From Pithys albifrons albifrons (lineage: Eukaryota; Chordata; Aves; Passeriformes; Thamnophilidae): a stretch of 64,000 bases of DNA. The stretch's first letter is position 1. Each line of letters opens with the position of its first letter. The notes below the pieces were generated by a model. It ran no database searches. It saw only the letters and a list, made by a program, of their open reading frames with translations, and was not told the origin of the DNA. The stretch spans positions 31,468,023 to 31,532,022 of the forward strand of contig NC_092462.1 in NCBI RefSeq assembly GCF_047495875.1, written 5' to 3'. The translations under genes and the position numbers were made by a program. This document shows positions 52,631-64,000 of the stretch, in pieces.

Positions 52631-53218
52631 ATGTTATACCCTTAATGTGGCTACCCTGGTTATTTTTCCCTTAGTCGTTCCTTATCCAAGTTTCCTCTTC
52701 CCACAAAACCCTCCGGGTCGCAGCCTCCTGTCCTGGCGTGACCCAGCCATGGGGGCGGTTGCCGGCGGGGCTGCCCACGAGGCGCCGCTGGAGCCCGGGC
52801 AGGGGCTGTCCCTGCCTCGGAGTGCCAGAAGCCCTATGGTAGAATTTCCCCGCCCACCTCATTCTCCTATTGGTCCTTTTGCCGCTCCTCCCCTCCCTCC
52901 TTCCATTCGTTTGCGTGCACCCAATGAAGTGCGTTACTCCGCCCCGTCTCTGCCCCTCTTCCCCGCCTATGTCCGGGGAATTCCCATGCTCTCCTTATAA
53001 GCTAGAGCGCGGCATTAAACTTGGCTTTTCCTCGTGGACCGCCGGCTGGTGTGGACTTACTCCGTTCGGGGTGGTCTCTGGGCCAGGGGCGGGAAGAGCC
53101 AACCTCGCTTCTAAGGGGCTTGATCCTAGGGAGCACCGCTTGCCGCTTTCCTAGCCTTGCTCCTGGAAGCAGAAACCTCTCCACCGTATCGGTGGGTTAT
53201 TTACAATCCGCTGATAAT
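52465..53218 (+). repeat. 3' LTR of the ERVK-like provirus
   Basis: It begins TGTCGGAGTAGACC after the polypurine tract and ends in ...CCGCTGATAAT at 53218, the same terminus as the 5' LTR. It has an inverted CCAAT motif (52869-52873), a TATA-like TTATAAG at 52995-53001 and ATTAAA at 53014-53019. It carries a GC-rich block at about 52716-52850 that is missing from the 5' LTR. It also has only one TATA/poly(A) module where the 5' LTR has two. Confidence 0.9.
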
Positions 53219-56200
53219 CCTTAGCATTTAGAGAGAGAAGAAGATATGTACAGCAGAAAGCAAGGAAAAATACATCCCTACATTAGGCATGTACATGAAG
53301 AAGAGACGAAAGGTCAGCAGCTCCGCAGTGTATATTTAAGATCCAGTGGGGGCTGATGTGAGTTGGCACACCCATAAAACCTCATGCAGTACGATGCGAA
53401 AGTCACAGTTTCTGGAAGGACAAAGGTAATTCACCACAGACCCTTACTAGTTGATTGTGTTTTCTTTTCTCCTTTTCATAACCAATTACAGGGTGCTCAT
53501 CACTTATGCTGCTAGGAAAACACATGCTCTCACTTTCCCTTTCCCTGGTGCCTCAAGCCATAATTCAATACATGAGCAGCACGAGCAGCAGCTCCAACCT
53601 GGTGTGCTTGACCCCAGTCCCATATTCTGGGGCTGACAGACAAGAGGAACCCATCTGGAGTGAGGTGTTCCCTCCACCAGAACTGGTATTTTCATTCAAT
53701 GTTGGTCATTTTCCCAGTCTTGTTCCTGGCAGAGTGGGGCAGAAAGGAGTCACATATATTATTTTTGCTTTCCAGGAAGATCACACTGTGTTCAGTCTAT
53801 GCCCTGCATCTTTACTGCTGACTTCTAGAAACAGGAAATCTGGTAACATATTCAACAGCTTGTATTATCATGGGATGAGGCTAAGTTACAGCAATATAAA
53901 CATGTAATGTGGACTAAATTTACTTTTTAGTGGCGGATGAATAACAAAGTTCTGTGACTATGCATTTACATTAAAATTCAAACTAGCCGCTTTTTCTTTC
54001 CTGCTTTCAACTAACATGCAAATAATTAAATTATAATTGTACCCGCTTCATGAAAAATGAAATTGCATAGTTTATTTCACTTTCTCCAGAGGTGAACATT
54101 TGTAGCTGAAGATTTTGCACTTACAGGACTGATCTGTGCAGTAATAACTAACCCAAGTACTTTAAATTTTGAGAAATGGCAGGGAAGAATTTGCCATCAG
54201 TGAATCTGGATGATTAAATCAGTGAGAATCTTGATTGATGTTCCATAATGAGAAAATTGTTTGTGTAATAAGTTCTCCATTATAGATTATTTCTTCAGTT
54301 TTGGTATTTTCTGCCTGCACTGCAGTTGGCAGTAATCAGAATATTGTGGTGTGACAGTTCCAAGTAACTTTGTGTGAAGAGAAATACTCACTGCTAGTTG
54401 TAATGTGACATAATTTTATAACAGTGAAAAAAATCTCAGATTGGTTAACAATGCATTTTATGGCTGATTTAGACATTAATGTTTCCTATGCCACGGTCTT
54501 CAATTGGTGCTTTTCTTAAATTAGCAAGCTACAGTGCAATTATATGAATTACCATATACTAAATCACAAGGAACTTATACAAATTAGAAGCACATTAGTT
54601 GAGAGGGGGATTTATTAACCATAAACCTTCAAACTGATAATACTTAACCTCTAATTTTTTGTTTCAATTTCTTTTATTATTATGCTTTTATTATGGTGTT
54701 TTTGGCACCTCTGTGTATTTGTTTTTTCTCCAATGCTGATTAATATTTTATGCAAATAATGATACATAAGCCTTGAAAGTTTCACAGCTTTGTATGAGCA
54801 TGTGAGGAGGTGCATTTAATGCTAATACAATTTATCAGCACATTATTCCCTCACAGGTTACTACTCTCTACCTTTTTTCAGCTATTCATATTTCTAGCAG
54901 AATCTCTTCTAGATCAATCCCTTGGTCATACAATCACTCAAAGTTATTAGGATTTTGTCTCTGACTGCAAATGAGAAAACAAGGTCAGTTTTTTAAACTC
55001 AAGTGAGATTATTTAATTTTTCTTGATCATAACAAATGTTATCTTGCAAAAACAAAAAAAAAGGTAGTTAAAGATGAACATTTGGTGAAGGACAAACGTC
55101 AAATACAGGCAACAGCTCATCCCCAGAGATGATTTACTGTAAGTTGAATGGGAACTAAGAACCTGACTGTTGTGAAAGTTAATGTAGTCATGTAGCCTGG
55201 TAAAACCCGCAGACCTTAGTAAAGGCTTTTCATAGGTTAAGGAAACATGAAGAAATTGCCCACCCTTAATTACTGAAGTCCTCAAAAGTGGTTATAGCTT
55301 TGGTGTGGCACCTCAGGGAGAAGCTTTACTGACACCATGGTCAATCCTGAGAAATGAAGGTTCTAACCACACTTCAAGAGCAGCAGTGCCTCAGAGAATA
55401 TGGATCAGTCCAGAAAACTAAAAACCCCCTTCAAAACACACACGTAAAAAATCCGCACCTAAAACTCCCAACCCCTCAAAAAGTCCCCAAACCTGTTGTA
55501 CATCTTTGGATCAGGTTATTCCAGGAGCAGACCTCTAGAATAAGATGTATGTACAGTTTGATCAGAACACCCTGTGAAGGCAGCATAAGAAACCAATGGC
55601 TAAACATACTTAAGAGACTTATTTGAGTATTTATGCTGGAGCACAGTGAAACGAGGACATTATTAAAAAATGTAACTGGTGACAAATGCAGAAGCACTTG
55701 GAGGGTTCACAGAAAAAAATTAGTATCACAGATCTCTGGGATATTCAGTGAATATAAAGATTGAAGAATAGAATAATAGTGGTGTTTTTTTTTTTTGTTT
55801 TTTTTTTTTTTTTACTTAAAACCCCAAACACTGTTCATAAGATGATTTCTTAGTTGCAATAAACAATGAATTAAAACTGGCATTGAGTCATAGAAGTTAA
55901 GGATGCAACTGTACTATACAGACTTGAGAAAGTATGTTTACAAAGCTCATCTCATTGCAAAGAAGGTCTTTCATTTACATAAGTGCAATATGGATCCTCA
56001 GCCATTGTCTCTGGACAGATTTGTCAGCTATTAAAGCACTAATCAGTGAATGTTACATTTGGTCTGTTTAGTTCCCTTGAGTATGTGGATTTGCTGACCA
56101 GTCAGTTTTGCCTGTGGGTTTCTGTTAAGTCTTAGAAAAAAAAAGAATTATATAAGAAAGCCAGACCACTGAGGGGAATGAAAAACTTCAGTCTCTACTG

Positions 56201-59104
56201 GTGACAAAGAGTAGAAATGAGCAGATGGTACGCTATATACTGTCGTTCTTGCACAGCATATAAATATATAGAAAAATCTCTATCTCTGAAACAAAATTAA
56301 ATCAACCACAGGTAACTCAAATATTCTCTCCCCTTAAGAAAGAATATACTCTCTGTTGATCCAGCAGAAACACTGGTAGGTAGAATTGAGAAGCTCTGTT
56401 GTCAGAACCAGACTGGATTTTGTTTTCAACTGTACATTATATTTTAAAATCAGTAAGTGGATCACAATTCTCCTTCTAATTCAGTCTAAATTATTTTATG
56501 CTAGCTACGAAGTGCAAAGATAAAACAAGTTAGCTTCATCTTTTATCTAAAAGAATTCATCATTACATTAATTTGTATACTTAAATTGATAGAATTTGGT
56601 AGTTCTAAGTAATTTTCAAGTGGTTATGAAATCTGTTAAGAAGTTATGATATCTTTTAAGTTCAACTTAGCCTTTTTAAAATCAATTATAGGAACAGAAC
56701 AGTGAAACTATCTGTGTTAAAACTGAGTAAAAATCGTCCAGCATAGCTACGGTTTCAATAGGACAAATACTGAGTGTGTAAATAAGCAGATAGGCAGTTA
56801 AAATAAATTTTAGAGTTATTTGTGTTAGCAATCTGATGGAGATGTGTGTGAGAGAGGGCATGTATCCTTCTCCAAGTCCATTCTAAGGTATTAATGTTTA
56901 TCCTCCCATGGCCTACCATCAGCCAGAGGGCTCCAGCATGTGGATGGATGTCATCGTCTGCTGGTTACAGGCACTAGGATGAATGGATTGTGAGCCCATC
57001 AGGTTAACTTCAGACAAGGGTAATGTTTGCTAGGAAAATAGTTTGCCATACATACTTTTAAAGTACCAAGTCACTCATTGAAGTAAGAATGAGTTAATAA
57101 AATCTGACAAACTGCAAAGATGAAGTGAAAGAGATTTTAGTTTATAAGAGCTGATCTCAAATCAGAAATGCAAATCTGAAAACCTGTGCAAACTGGGGCA
57201 CAACAAAAACTTGAAGCTTGGTTGGTGCTGAATTATGGGAAACTGCTACCTCTTCTTCTTTCCCTTCTGCTAAAGCTACTGCTACTGGTAGCCGACTTTT
57301 CAATTTTTTAACCTATAACCAAGGGATTGCTTGGTCTTTCCTGTCTACTGGACAAAACTGAGAAGTATAAATAGCATTTAACTAAGTTAAAAGGACCACA
57401 GTTTTCTCATTAGCAACAGTTGTGCAAGAGAAAGTGATGGGACCTAGGCTTGGATTTCTAAGGTCAGAATGAGGCCGAAGTCTTAGAACCACTTTCCAAC
57501 ACAGTCTCAAGAGAAGTATTTCCAACAGAAACAAAGTCACACTGCTCTGTGGGGTCTGATCTCTCAGAGAGCACAAATTCAGGGTTGCTCCTCCCTAGGT
57601 TTGACCACAAGTGTTAGACATGAGAGTTTTTTCCCTAAACAGTTCAGACCATATTATACAATATTCCAGAAACTTCTTTCCTTTCAAAGTAAATGGTCAT
57701 TTAAACTTTTTCCTGTAGGTAGACCTTAAAGACATGGCCCAGATAGAAAAACACAAATCAATGATTTTTAGAATTTGCTTGGCCTTTGAGCAAGGTCCAT
57801 AACTTTCTATGACTGAGACATGTGGTGCCAGTGCTGTGAAAACCCAAAAGCCTCAGAGCAAGGTGGTGGAGAAGAGCATACACAGAGAGTGGCACTGGAG
57901 ATGGTAATTTAATCTCCTCATAGTTTCAACCCCTAAAATGTAAGAGTTAGAGACCAAAGACATTGCAGAGGACAGTGCCAATGAAATGCCTAATGAAGCA
58001 GAAGAATAAAGGAACATGCAACGGGACATATAAAGGCTATAACATACAGTCTTTCACTTTACATTTGCATCTTGAGGCTTGGTATCTGCTAGCAACTCTA
58101 TGACTCAAAATTCTAGTAGGAGCATTCATACCAAAAATTGTTATTAGATAAGCACAACACTGTAGCCACATATTAAAAGCAGATTTTCAAAATCTCTGCA
58201 ATATTTATGATGACCAGAATATACTTAAACATATGATCTCACCTTTTCTTTTGATCTATTACATTACCACAAAAAGGTCATTTTCAAAGGTAAGGTGACA
58301 AAGTTGGGCTCTGCTTTTGTCTTTTTTTTTTTTCTTTTTTTTTTTTCCTGCTAATTAGGCTTGTTAAAACTTCAAGCAGTTGTGAAATGCTTTTCTATTG
58401 CTGGTTTTCAAAGTACCATCTTTGTGGCAAGATGCATATTTTAGCTGTTTTAGGAGCTAAATTATTTGAACATTCAACAGAATAACAACCATTTTGTTTA
58501 TAGAAAAGCAATATCCAATATATTTTCCATTATGAAATGAGTACAGAAAGGACAATTGGTAGAGTAAGACCCATCTCTAGATTCAGTACATGTCTTCAAA
58601 AGTAAAATGTGTTCAGTGTTCTATTATCTGAATTCTTCTGTGGTCACAGATGTTCTCTCTACTTTCATTTTACTTATTTATGAGAGACAATCATGTATTT
58701 AGCTCAGTCACCTCATTGTCTCGTTTTTATCATGAAAAATACGCTCATCTGAAATGACCCTTTGTGAGTCTTGCCAAAAATTGTTCCATGACATTAGAGA
58801 TAGTATAGAAACCTTAACTGACCTGTCCAGTTTATTTCCAATAAAAAAGATAAAACATAACTAGCTCTATGCTTACTATAAGCATGCCTTAATAAATGAT
58901 ATGCATAGAGGGCAATATTCCATGCCAACTCCAGGTGCTATCTCAGCATGTTTCACATCAGGAACAGCTGAAAACTATACAAAATTTGTGGTGGAAATAT
59001 TGTAAACATGGAGCTACTCAATACTCAAAGCATTTCAATCTAAAGCTAAAGATTAATTCTTTAATTGCATGTCAGTAACAACAGCATTACATCTTCTCTT
59101 CACA
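53219..59104. other. Gene-free stretch
   Basis: No gene or recognisable transposon is seen. T-rich runs lie at 55785-55813 (a T-run interrupted by one G) and at about 58322-58346. The open frame at 53506-53907 has no domain. The first 200 bases after the provirus are somewhat GC-richer but unassigned. Confidence 0.5.
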
Positions 59105-59740
59105 GAATCATGGACTGGGTAGTGTTAGATGAGTCATCTGGTCCAACCTCTCTGCTTAATCAGGGGCAGCCCAGAGCACATGGCACAGGATTGTGTCCAG
59201 ATGGTTCTTGAATTATCTCCAGTGAGGGAGACTCCACACCCTCTCTGGCCAATCTGTTCTAGCGCAGAGTCACACACACACTAAAGAAGATCCTCCTCAT
59301 ATTCAGGTGGAACTTCTGTGGATCAGTTTCTGCTCATCGTCTCTTGCCCTATTGCTTGGCACTACCGAGAACAGCCTGGATCCATCCTCTTCATAATCTC
59401 CCTTCAGATACTGATAGGCATTGATGAGGTCCCCTCTCAGTCATCTCTTCTTGAAGCTTAACAGGCCCAGCTCTCTCAACCTTTCCTTGTAAGAGAGATG
59501 CTCCAGTCCCTTAATCATCTTCCTTGCCCTATGCTGGACCTGCACCAGGAGCTCCATGTCTCTCCTGTCCTGAGGATCGCTGAACTGGACACAGCATTCC
59601 AGATGTGGCCTCACCAGAGCTGAGTAAAAGGACAAGATCACCTCCCTTGAGCTGCTGGCAATGCTCTTCCTAATGCACTTCCTCTGCTTTTCAGAAGGGT
59701 TGCAAGATAACAGGGTGATGAGTATCTTCAAGATAGGCAA
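59105..59740 (-). repeat. CR1 LINE 3' end, inverted
   Basis: In reverse orientation the tail lies at the left: 'cacagaatcatggactgggt', then 'ggtccaacctctctgcttaa' and 'aggtcccctctcagtcatct', with 'ctctcaacctttccttgtaa' and 'gctggacctgcaccaggagc' further right. These are the standard CR1 3'UTR and reverse-transcriptase C-terminal clauses. The copy is truncated at its 5' end near 59700-59740. Confidence 0.93.
59441..59740 (-). pseudogene. CR1 reverse-transcriptase C-terminal fragment
   Basis: An open frame of about 99 codons within the CR1 copy. Residues YSALVRPHLECCVQF, then MELLVQVQHRARKMIKGLEH and LSYKERLRELGLLSF are the conserved C-terminal end of the CR1 ORF2 protein (endonuclease/reverse transcriptase). 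The catalytic core is absent, so the fragment is inactive. It reads in frame because the insertion is fairly young, not because of selection. The first residues may lie outside the repeat. Confidence 0.88.
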
Positions 59741-62700
59741 ACTCTAAGCAACAGTTCAAAATCATGTAGACTTTGCTGTATTTATGATGGGGGCTACTGA
59801 TTTCAGCAGTGCCTTGGTTCTGTAACCTCCTTTAACATCCTTTAATTCCCCTTTCAACTTCACAATGTTGAAATGCAGCCAAATTAAAACCTCATTGTTA
59901 ATTTTCCTCATTGAAGGGAATATGGTCTAAATAAATAGATTAGCACACATTAAAAGTTGCTGTGAAGCACAGTGGTGATAAAGGTGCAAAACAAATCACT
60001 TTTTGCAGTGCTTTTAGCAATAATAAGTAGTAAATTCTCGTTTAGAGACCTTAATAAAGAGTCCAAGAACAGCTGGATCCTGAAGTGCAGACACAATGAT
60101 TTTCCAGAAATATTAATAGAAATGTAATAATGTATGAAGGAATGATAAAAATCTCAGGTTCTGTGTTCCAGATGGCTTCCAAATGGGGCTGGTTTTGCTC
60201 ACATTCTGTGATTTTGAAAAGCACTTGAATGTAGTTTAGAAAACATCTGTAAATAGAAGCCCCCAAACACAACATCACATGCATATCTGTATTCACACAT
60301 GCAAGACAAAGTCAGAAATAAAACATGAAATGAAATCTCAAACTTAACCAAAAATTGCAGGAGTTGACAAAAGGAAGCTGCTACAGCGGTGTTTGATAAC
60401 AGTCTGTTGATTGTTTCAGCAATGCTAAGGCATCCTTTGAATTTTAGAGTTGAGAAATGCTGTGTGTGAGAGAAATGTTTTATCAGGTAAAACTGTGAAC
60501 TCTGAATTTGTTGAAAAAAGGATATTCCCAGGCCAAGCCCTAGTATGGCTGAGAAAGAAATGGTCTGCCTGCTCTTGGAGCTCCCAGCTGTGGCTCCCTG
60601 TGGAAATGGACAGCCAGATTATTTGTGGGTCAGGTGTCAATGTAAGAGGAACTACCACTGTGGGACCCTTAAACAGATACAGTAAGTTAAAAAAAAAAAA
60701 AAGGCAAGGCACTAGAGGCAGCCTTCTCCTGTGTGGGCCTCCCACTGAAGAATTAAACCTATTTTTCATCAGTCCCCCATATCACACTTTAAGAACATTT
60801 ACCATACATTAGGAACATTACTTACTAGTTTAAAGCAGATGTGAAGAATAAACAGAATTCATCACAAATTGTATGATACATCAAATGAAACTATCATACT
60901 CCCTTCACTCCTTAAGATGTATCCAATAGTTATTGAATGGTTCCTATTCTTAAAAAAGAAAAAAAAAATCAATATAAAGACATTCTAAACCCCCAAGTGG
61001 TTACTATAAATCACTGAGGTTAATGACTTTTAAACATAGAACTTGAAAATCAGGGGTATAAGAAAGCAATAAAGGCTTGACTTTTTCTCTACAAATTATA
61101 GAACTTCATCCAAGACTATTTATCCAGTTTATGGAATTAAATGAATAAATGTTCTGAAATTAACATTTTTTTCACAGTTTATTAATGAAAAAAACCAAAA
61201 TGTCTTAGTGTCTGGATTAAAGCCAGGTCAATGTCAAAGCATGTTTATGAAAATGTCTGCTTCACTAAAAGAATCTGAAGGCCCAATTTAGTTTGAAGTC
61301 CTTCGGAATTTAGACAGTATTTTGTGTACATATGCTAAGCTCTTGGGAGAGGATAATGGATAAGAAGAAAGTTTTACAGATCTTACTAGTGCTTGAAAAT
61401 ATCTATAACTGTACAAAAATGAAGGCATAGTATTCTGTTGCTAATGCTCTCTGAATAAAAATTCAGTAAAGGGAAGAAACTTATATCAATTACATTGGTC
61501 TCTAAGTACAGAGAAGAAAAATTTTTTTTTAAAAAATGGACCCTGCCGCTTTTCAAGTACTATTACTTAGAAGATCAAATATAGACTCAACTCTCTTTAT
61601 ACTTGAAAGGAACAGTTGCAAGAGAAAATTTGTTTTCAACAAAAAAGTATTTCATTTTCAAACACATACTCCACAGTTAAAAAGAAGTAGCTCCAAAGAG
61701 TCAGTCAAACCACTTAATATCACTTTCTAGTAGTCTTCCCACTACAGTTTAGTTGGTGCTTGGGAGAGGTCAGAGGAACAAAGTTAGAAGCTGTTTTTAC
61801 CTATGACTGAAATATCCTGAACAGAAGGAAATGAAAAACAGTCTCAGAAGAACCAACAAATGTGACGATAACAACCAGGACCCTGATTTTCCACACAAGC
61901 ATCAGAGCATTCTAAAGATTACCTCTAATCTTTTCAGCAAATTGATGAAAATAATTTTGTAGACTTTCCCTTCCACAGGGAAGCAAGAACATGACCAAGT
62001 TGAGCCTTGATTCAGCAAAGACATTCCCCCACCCCTACCCTCCCCCCCACCAAAATGACAAAGACCTTTGAACAATAATAAAATTTTTCCTGATGCATAT
62101 ATTTAATTTTCTTCTCAGGTAGTGTGCTTGAAGTCCAGTTATCATTCTACTTCCAGCCTCTGATCAAACCAGTCCATCTTTTAAACAAGTTTTGTTTCAT
62201 CCTACTTCTCAAAAGCTTTGCAGGATTAGTTTCACTTTACAGAGGATGTTACATTAATCTCCTCGGTACTTTCGAAGGACATCTTTAAACTTTAGTTTTC
62301 TTGCCTTACTCTCATACTGCTTGATCCTCCAGAAAGAGCATATGCTAAAAGCCAGCAACTGGTCTCCAAATCCTAGCACTGTAGACTCCTGGGCATGCTC
62401 TGGTATGCTCGGGTGTAGCTGCACATTTCCACTAAGCGAAAAATGTGGCTAAGTAAATAATTGTAAGTTTTGCTAGTAGTTTCTGTCCAAAGAGGGAATA
62501 GGTTTATCTTGGAGCCAATCAAGTATCAAAGCAGGATGACACGGTTGTTTATCTAATCTCTACATGCAACTAACAGTCTAGTAAATCTCCTTCAAGGCAG
62601 GGAAATCCTTCCATTGCTGGGTGAAACAAAGTATTTCCTTATTTAAATGAGAAGTGCAAGACAAATGGGATTTCAACCAGCTGTGTTAACAGCTCTGCAC

Positions 62701-64000
62701 ACTTGTCAAACCTGCCTGCAGATTCTGAAAGGCAGGAAAGCCAGACTGAAAACTTAAATGCAAATAAATAATGTACCTGCAGGACACTTGTGATGGTCCC
62801 AGTTACATTTACACTTCACAAATGTGCACAAAACTTGGGTTCCGCAGGCTATTTACTTATTCTCATGCATGTTTCCTCCTTTCTCAATGCCTATTTCAAT
62901 AACATGTTACAAGTCAAAGACTACAGAGCAGGTGCTTAAGTAGCCATGAAGTGACTGTCATACGGAATAGTTCCTCCTCACACTTAAGAGTGTCATGCGG
63001 GTACAGAAGCAAGTGTTCATTTAAGCACATCTGTGAAACTATTAACCAAGACTCCTTTGCAAGGTTTTCATTCCCCTTTGTTACTAGTCATTTTCACAAA
63101 GTGATCTTAAATGAATTACAGTAGTTTTTAATTTCCTCACTGAAAAATCAATGATCTCCTACAAGTAAGGAGAAATTTATTTTTTATGCAAAACAAATAA
63201 TAAAGACACTGCTCCTCAGAAAAGGCATTCTTTTAAATATCATGGCTCCACAACATATTTCAGTACTTATTGTAATAAATCACATGCTTTAAGTCAAGCA
63301 CTCCAAGAAATTGGGCTACATTTATCTGTCTTAAAACTCTTGAAGTATAAAGAGCAACTCTCTCAGAAGTACCTTGTTGTCATCTGTTCCACAGTACTAT
63401 TGAAGTAATCAGTGGCATCAACTTGTTTAGAAACTTTTTGGACTGTTCTAGCTTCCAGGAAAAAGGGAGACACTTTGGGCTAATTTCTTCAATGCAGGCA
63501 GGCTGAACAGACGGTATTTGCAAAGCAGCTTTGATAGGAACTTAGTGTCTGATGGAAGAGCACTCGGCACTTCCCCATGACTTTGAAAAACCCATCTGCC
63601 TAGAATTAGGCTCTAGGAATGGATTTGTTTTTTTCCCCTTCAGAAAAACAGAACAGTCTAACCCAAAACAACACTGCAGTGCATCTTATATCAAATGTCT
63701 TGCAATAAAAGATGTTTTGATGTACAGAAGGTCTACTATATCTTCTCTTTGCAAAACTTCTGTCAATGTCTTACTGGCCAGAAACAGGAGAGAGTTACTA
63801 GATTATTTTCTCTGAAAAGTTAAGAAGGTTTTTCCATTCCAATATCTAATTAGCTCTGGAAATATTCACAACGCAGTGAAATATTCAGTAATTAGAGTAA
63901 AAGGTAAGAATAACATCCTGTCTATGATGGCAAAATAAGGTTCATAAATTTACTCTCTCAGTACATAATCCTGTCACCAAAAGAGATTGGTGTTGTGTTT
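59741..64000. other. Gene-free stretch to window end
   Basis: No coding exon, RNA gene or recognisable transposon is seen. An A-run of 14 bases lies at 60689-60702, and a C-rich patch is at about 62026-62050. The open frames at 60425-60812 and 63552-63815 show no domain. Confidence 0.5.

Larger units (their letters stand above)
49617..53218 (+). mobile_element. ERVK/betaretrovirus-like provirus, internally deleted
   Basis: An LTR-internal-LTR structure of about 3.6 kb: 5' LTR, tRNA-Lys-like primer binding site, leader, gag matrix remnant, unassigned region, polypurine tract, 3' LTR. The betaretroviral (ERVK) assignment comes from the Lys-type primer site and the matrix-like start of gag. No protease, reverse transcriptase, integrase or full envelope is visible, so it could move only with help from other elements, if at all. 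Target-site duplication is uncertain: GCATCT directly precedes the 5' LTR, and GCATTT lies five bases beyond the 3' LTR end. This is a defective genomic fossil with broken reading frames. Confidence 0.9.

Noticed and set aside
52527..53000. 157-codon plus-strand frame in the 3' LTR
   Set aside because: Lies mostly in GC-rich U3 and has no counterpart in the 5' LTR; the frame ending at 52630 is the one with a counterpart in both LTRs.
49611..53229. GCATCT/GCATTT as target-site duplication of the provirus
   Set aside because: One mismatch, and the right copy lies five bases beyond the LTR end, so it cannot be accepted as a true duplication without an empty-site comparison.
1..64000. CRISPR arrays, operons or bacterial-type genes
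   Set aside because: No direct-repeat arrays or tightly packed coding frames exist. The window is vertebrate DNA with one gene and interspersed retroelements.

Overview
The window looks like avian nuclear DNA, most probably from a passerine (songbird). One protein-coding gene is recognisable: NPY2R, the neuropeptide Y receptor Y2. It encodes 385 residues on the + strand. The coding exon lies at 26340-27533 and further downstream, preceded by a GC-rich promoter/CpG island at about 22930-23600 with a non-coding first exon. The 5'UTR intron is about 3 kb. The bird assignment rests on several truncated CR1 LINE copies, a tRNA-Ile-derived SINE with a CR1-type tail (the TguSINE1 type known from songbirds), and an ERVK-like provirus. 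The receptor also has the residues known from the chicken Y2 receptor.

Layout. 1-11.7 kb: AT-rich DNA with no gene seen. 11.7-12.0 kb: an old CR1 fragment (- strand). 20.7-21.2 kb: an old CR1 3' end (+). 22.9-29.1 kb: the NPY2R locus (promoter, exon 1, intron, coding exon, 3'UTR with several AATAAA signals). 29-38 kb: no gene seen. 38.17-38.31 kb: the tRNA-Ile/CR1 SINE (-). 40.13-40.97 kb: a well-preserved CR1 3' end (+). 43.3-43.56 kb: another CR1 tail (+). 44.6 kb: a (TA)28 microsatellite. 49.06-49.11 kb: a short CR1 tail. 49.6-53.2 kb: an ERVK/betaretrovirus-like provirus. 59.1-59.7 kb: a CR1 3' end (-) with a recognisable reverse-transcriptase C-terminal fragment. The rest is gene-free DNA.

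The provirus is the most unusual object here. It has two LTRs, a tRNA-Lys-like primer binding site, a broken gag matrix region, about 1 kb of unassigned sequence and a polypurine tract. It has no recognisable protease, polymerase or full envelope. The two LTRs agree closely in the promoter-proximal/R-U5 part but differ strongly in U3, so the element looks mosaic. An open frame runs from the internal region across the polypurine tract into the 3' LTR, and a broken counterpart of its end is present in the 5' LTR.

No tRNA gene, rRNA, CRISPR array or second cellular protein gene could be supported. Exons of neighbouring genes or lncRNAs could still be hidden, because short exons cannot be found by eye in 64 kb.
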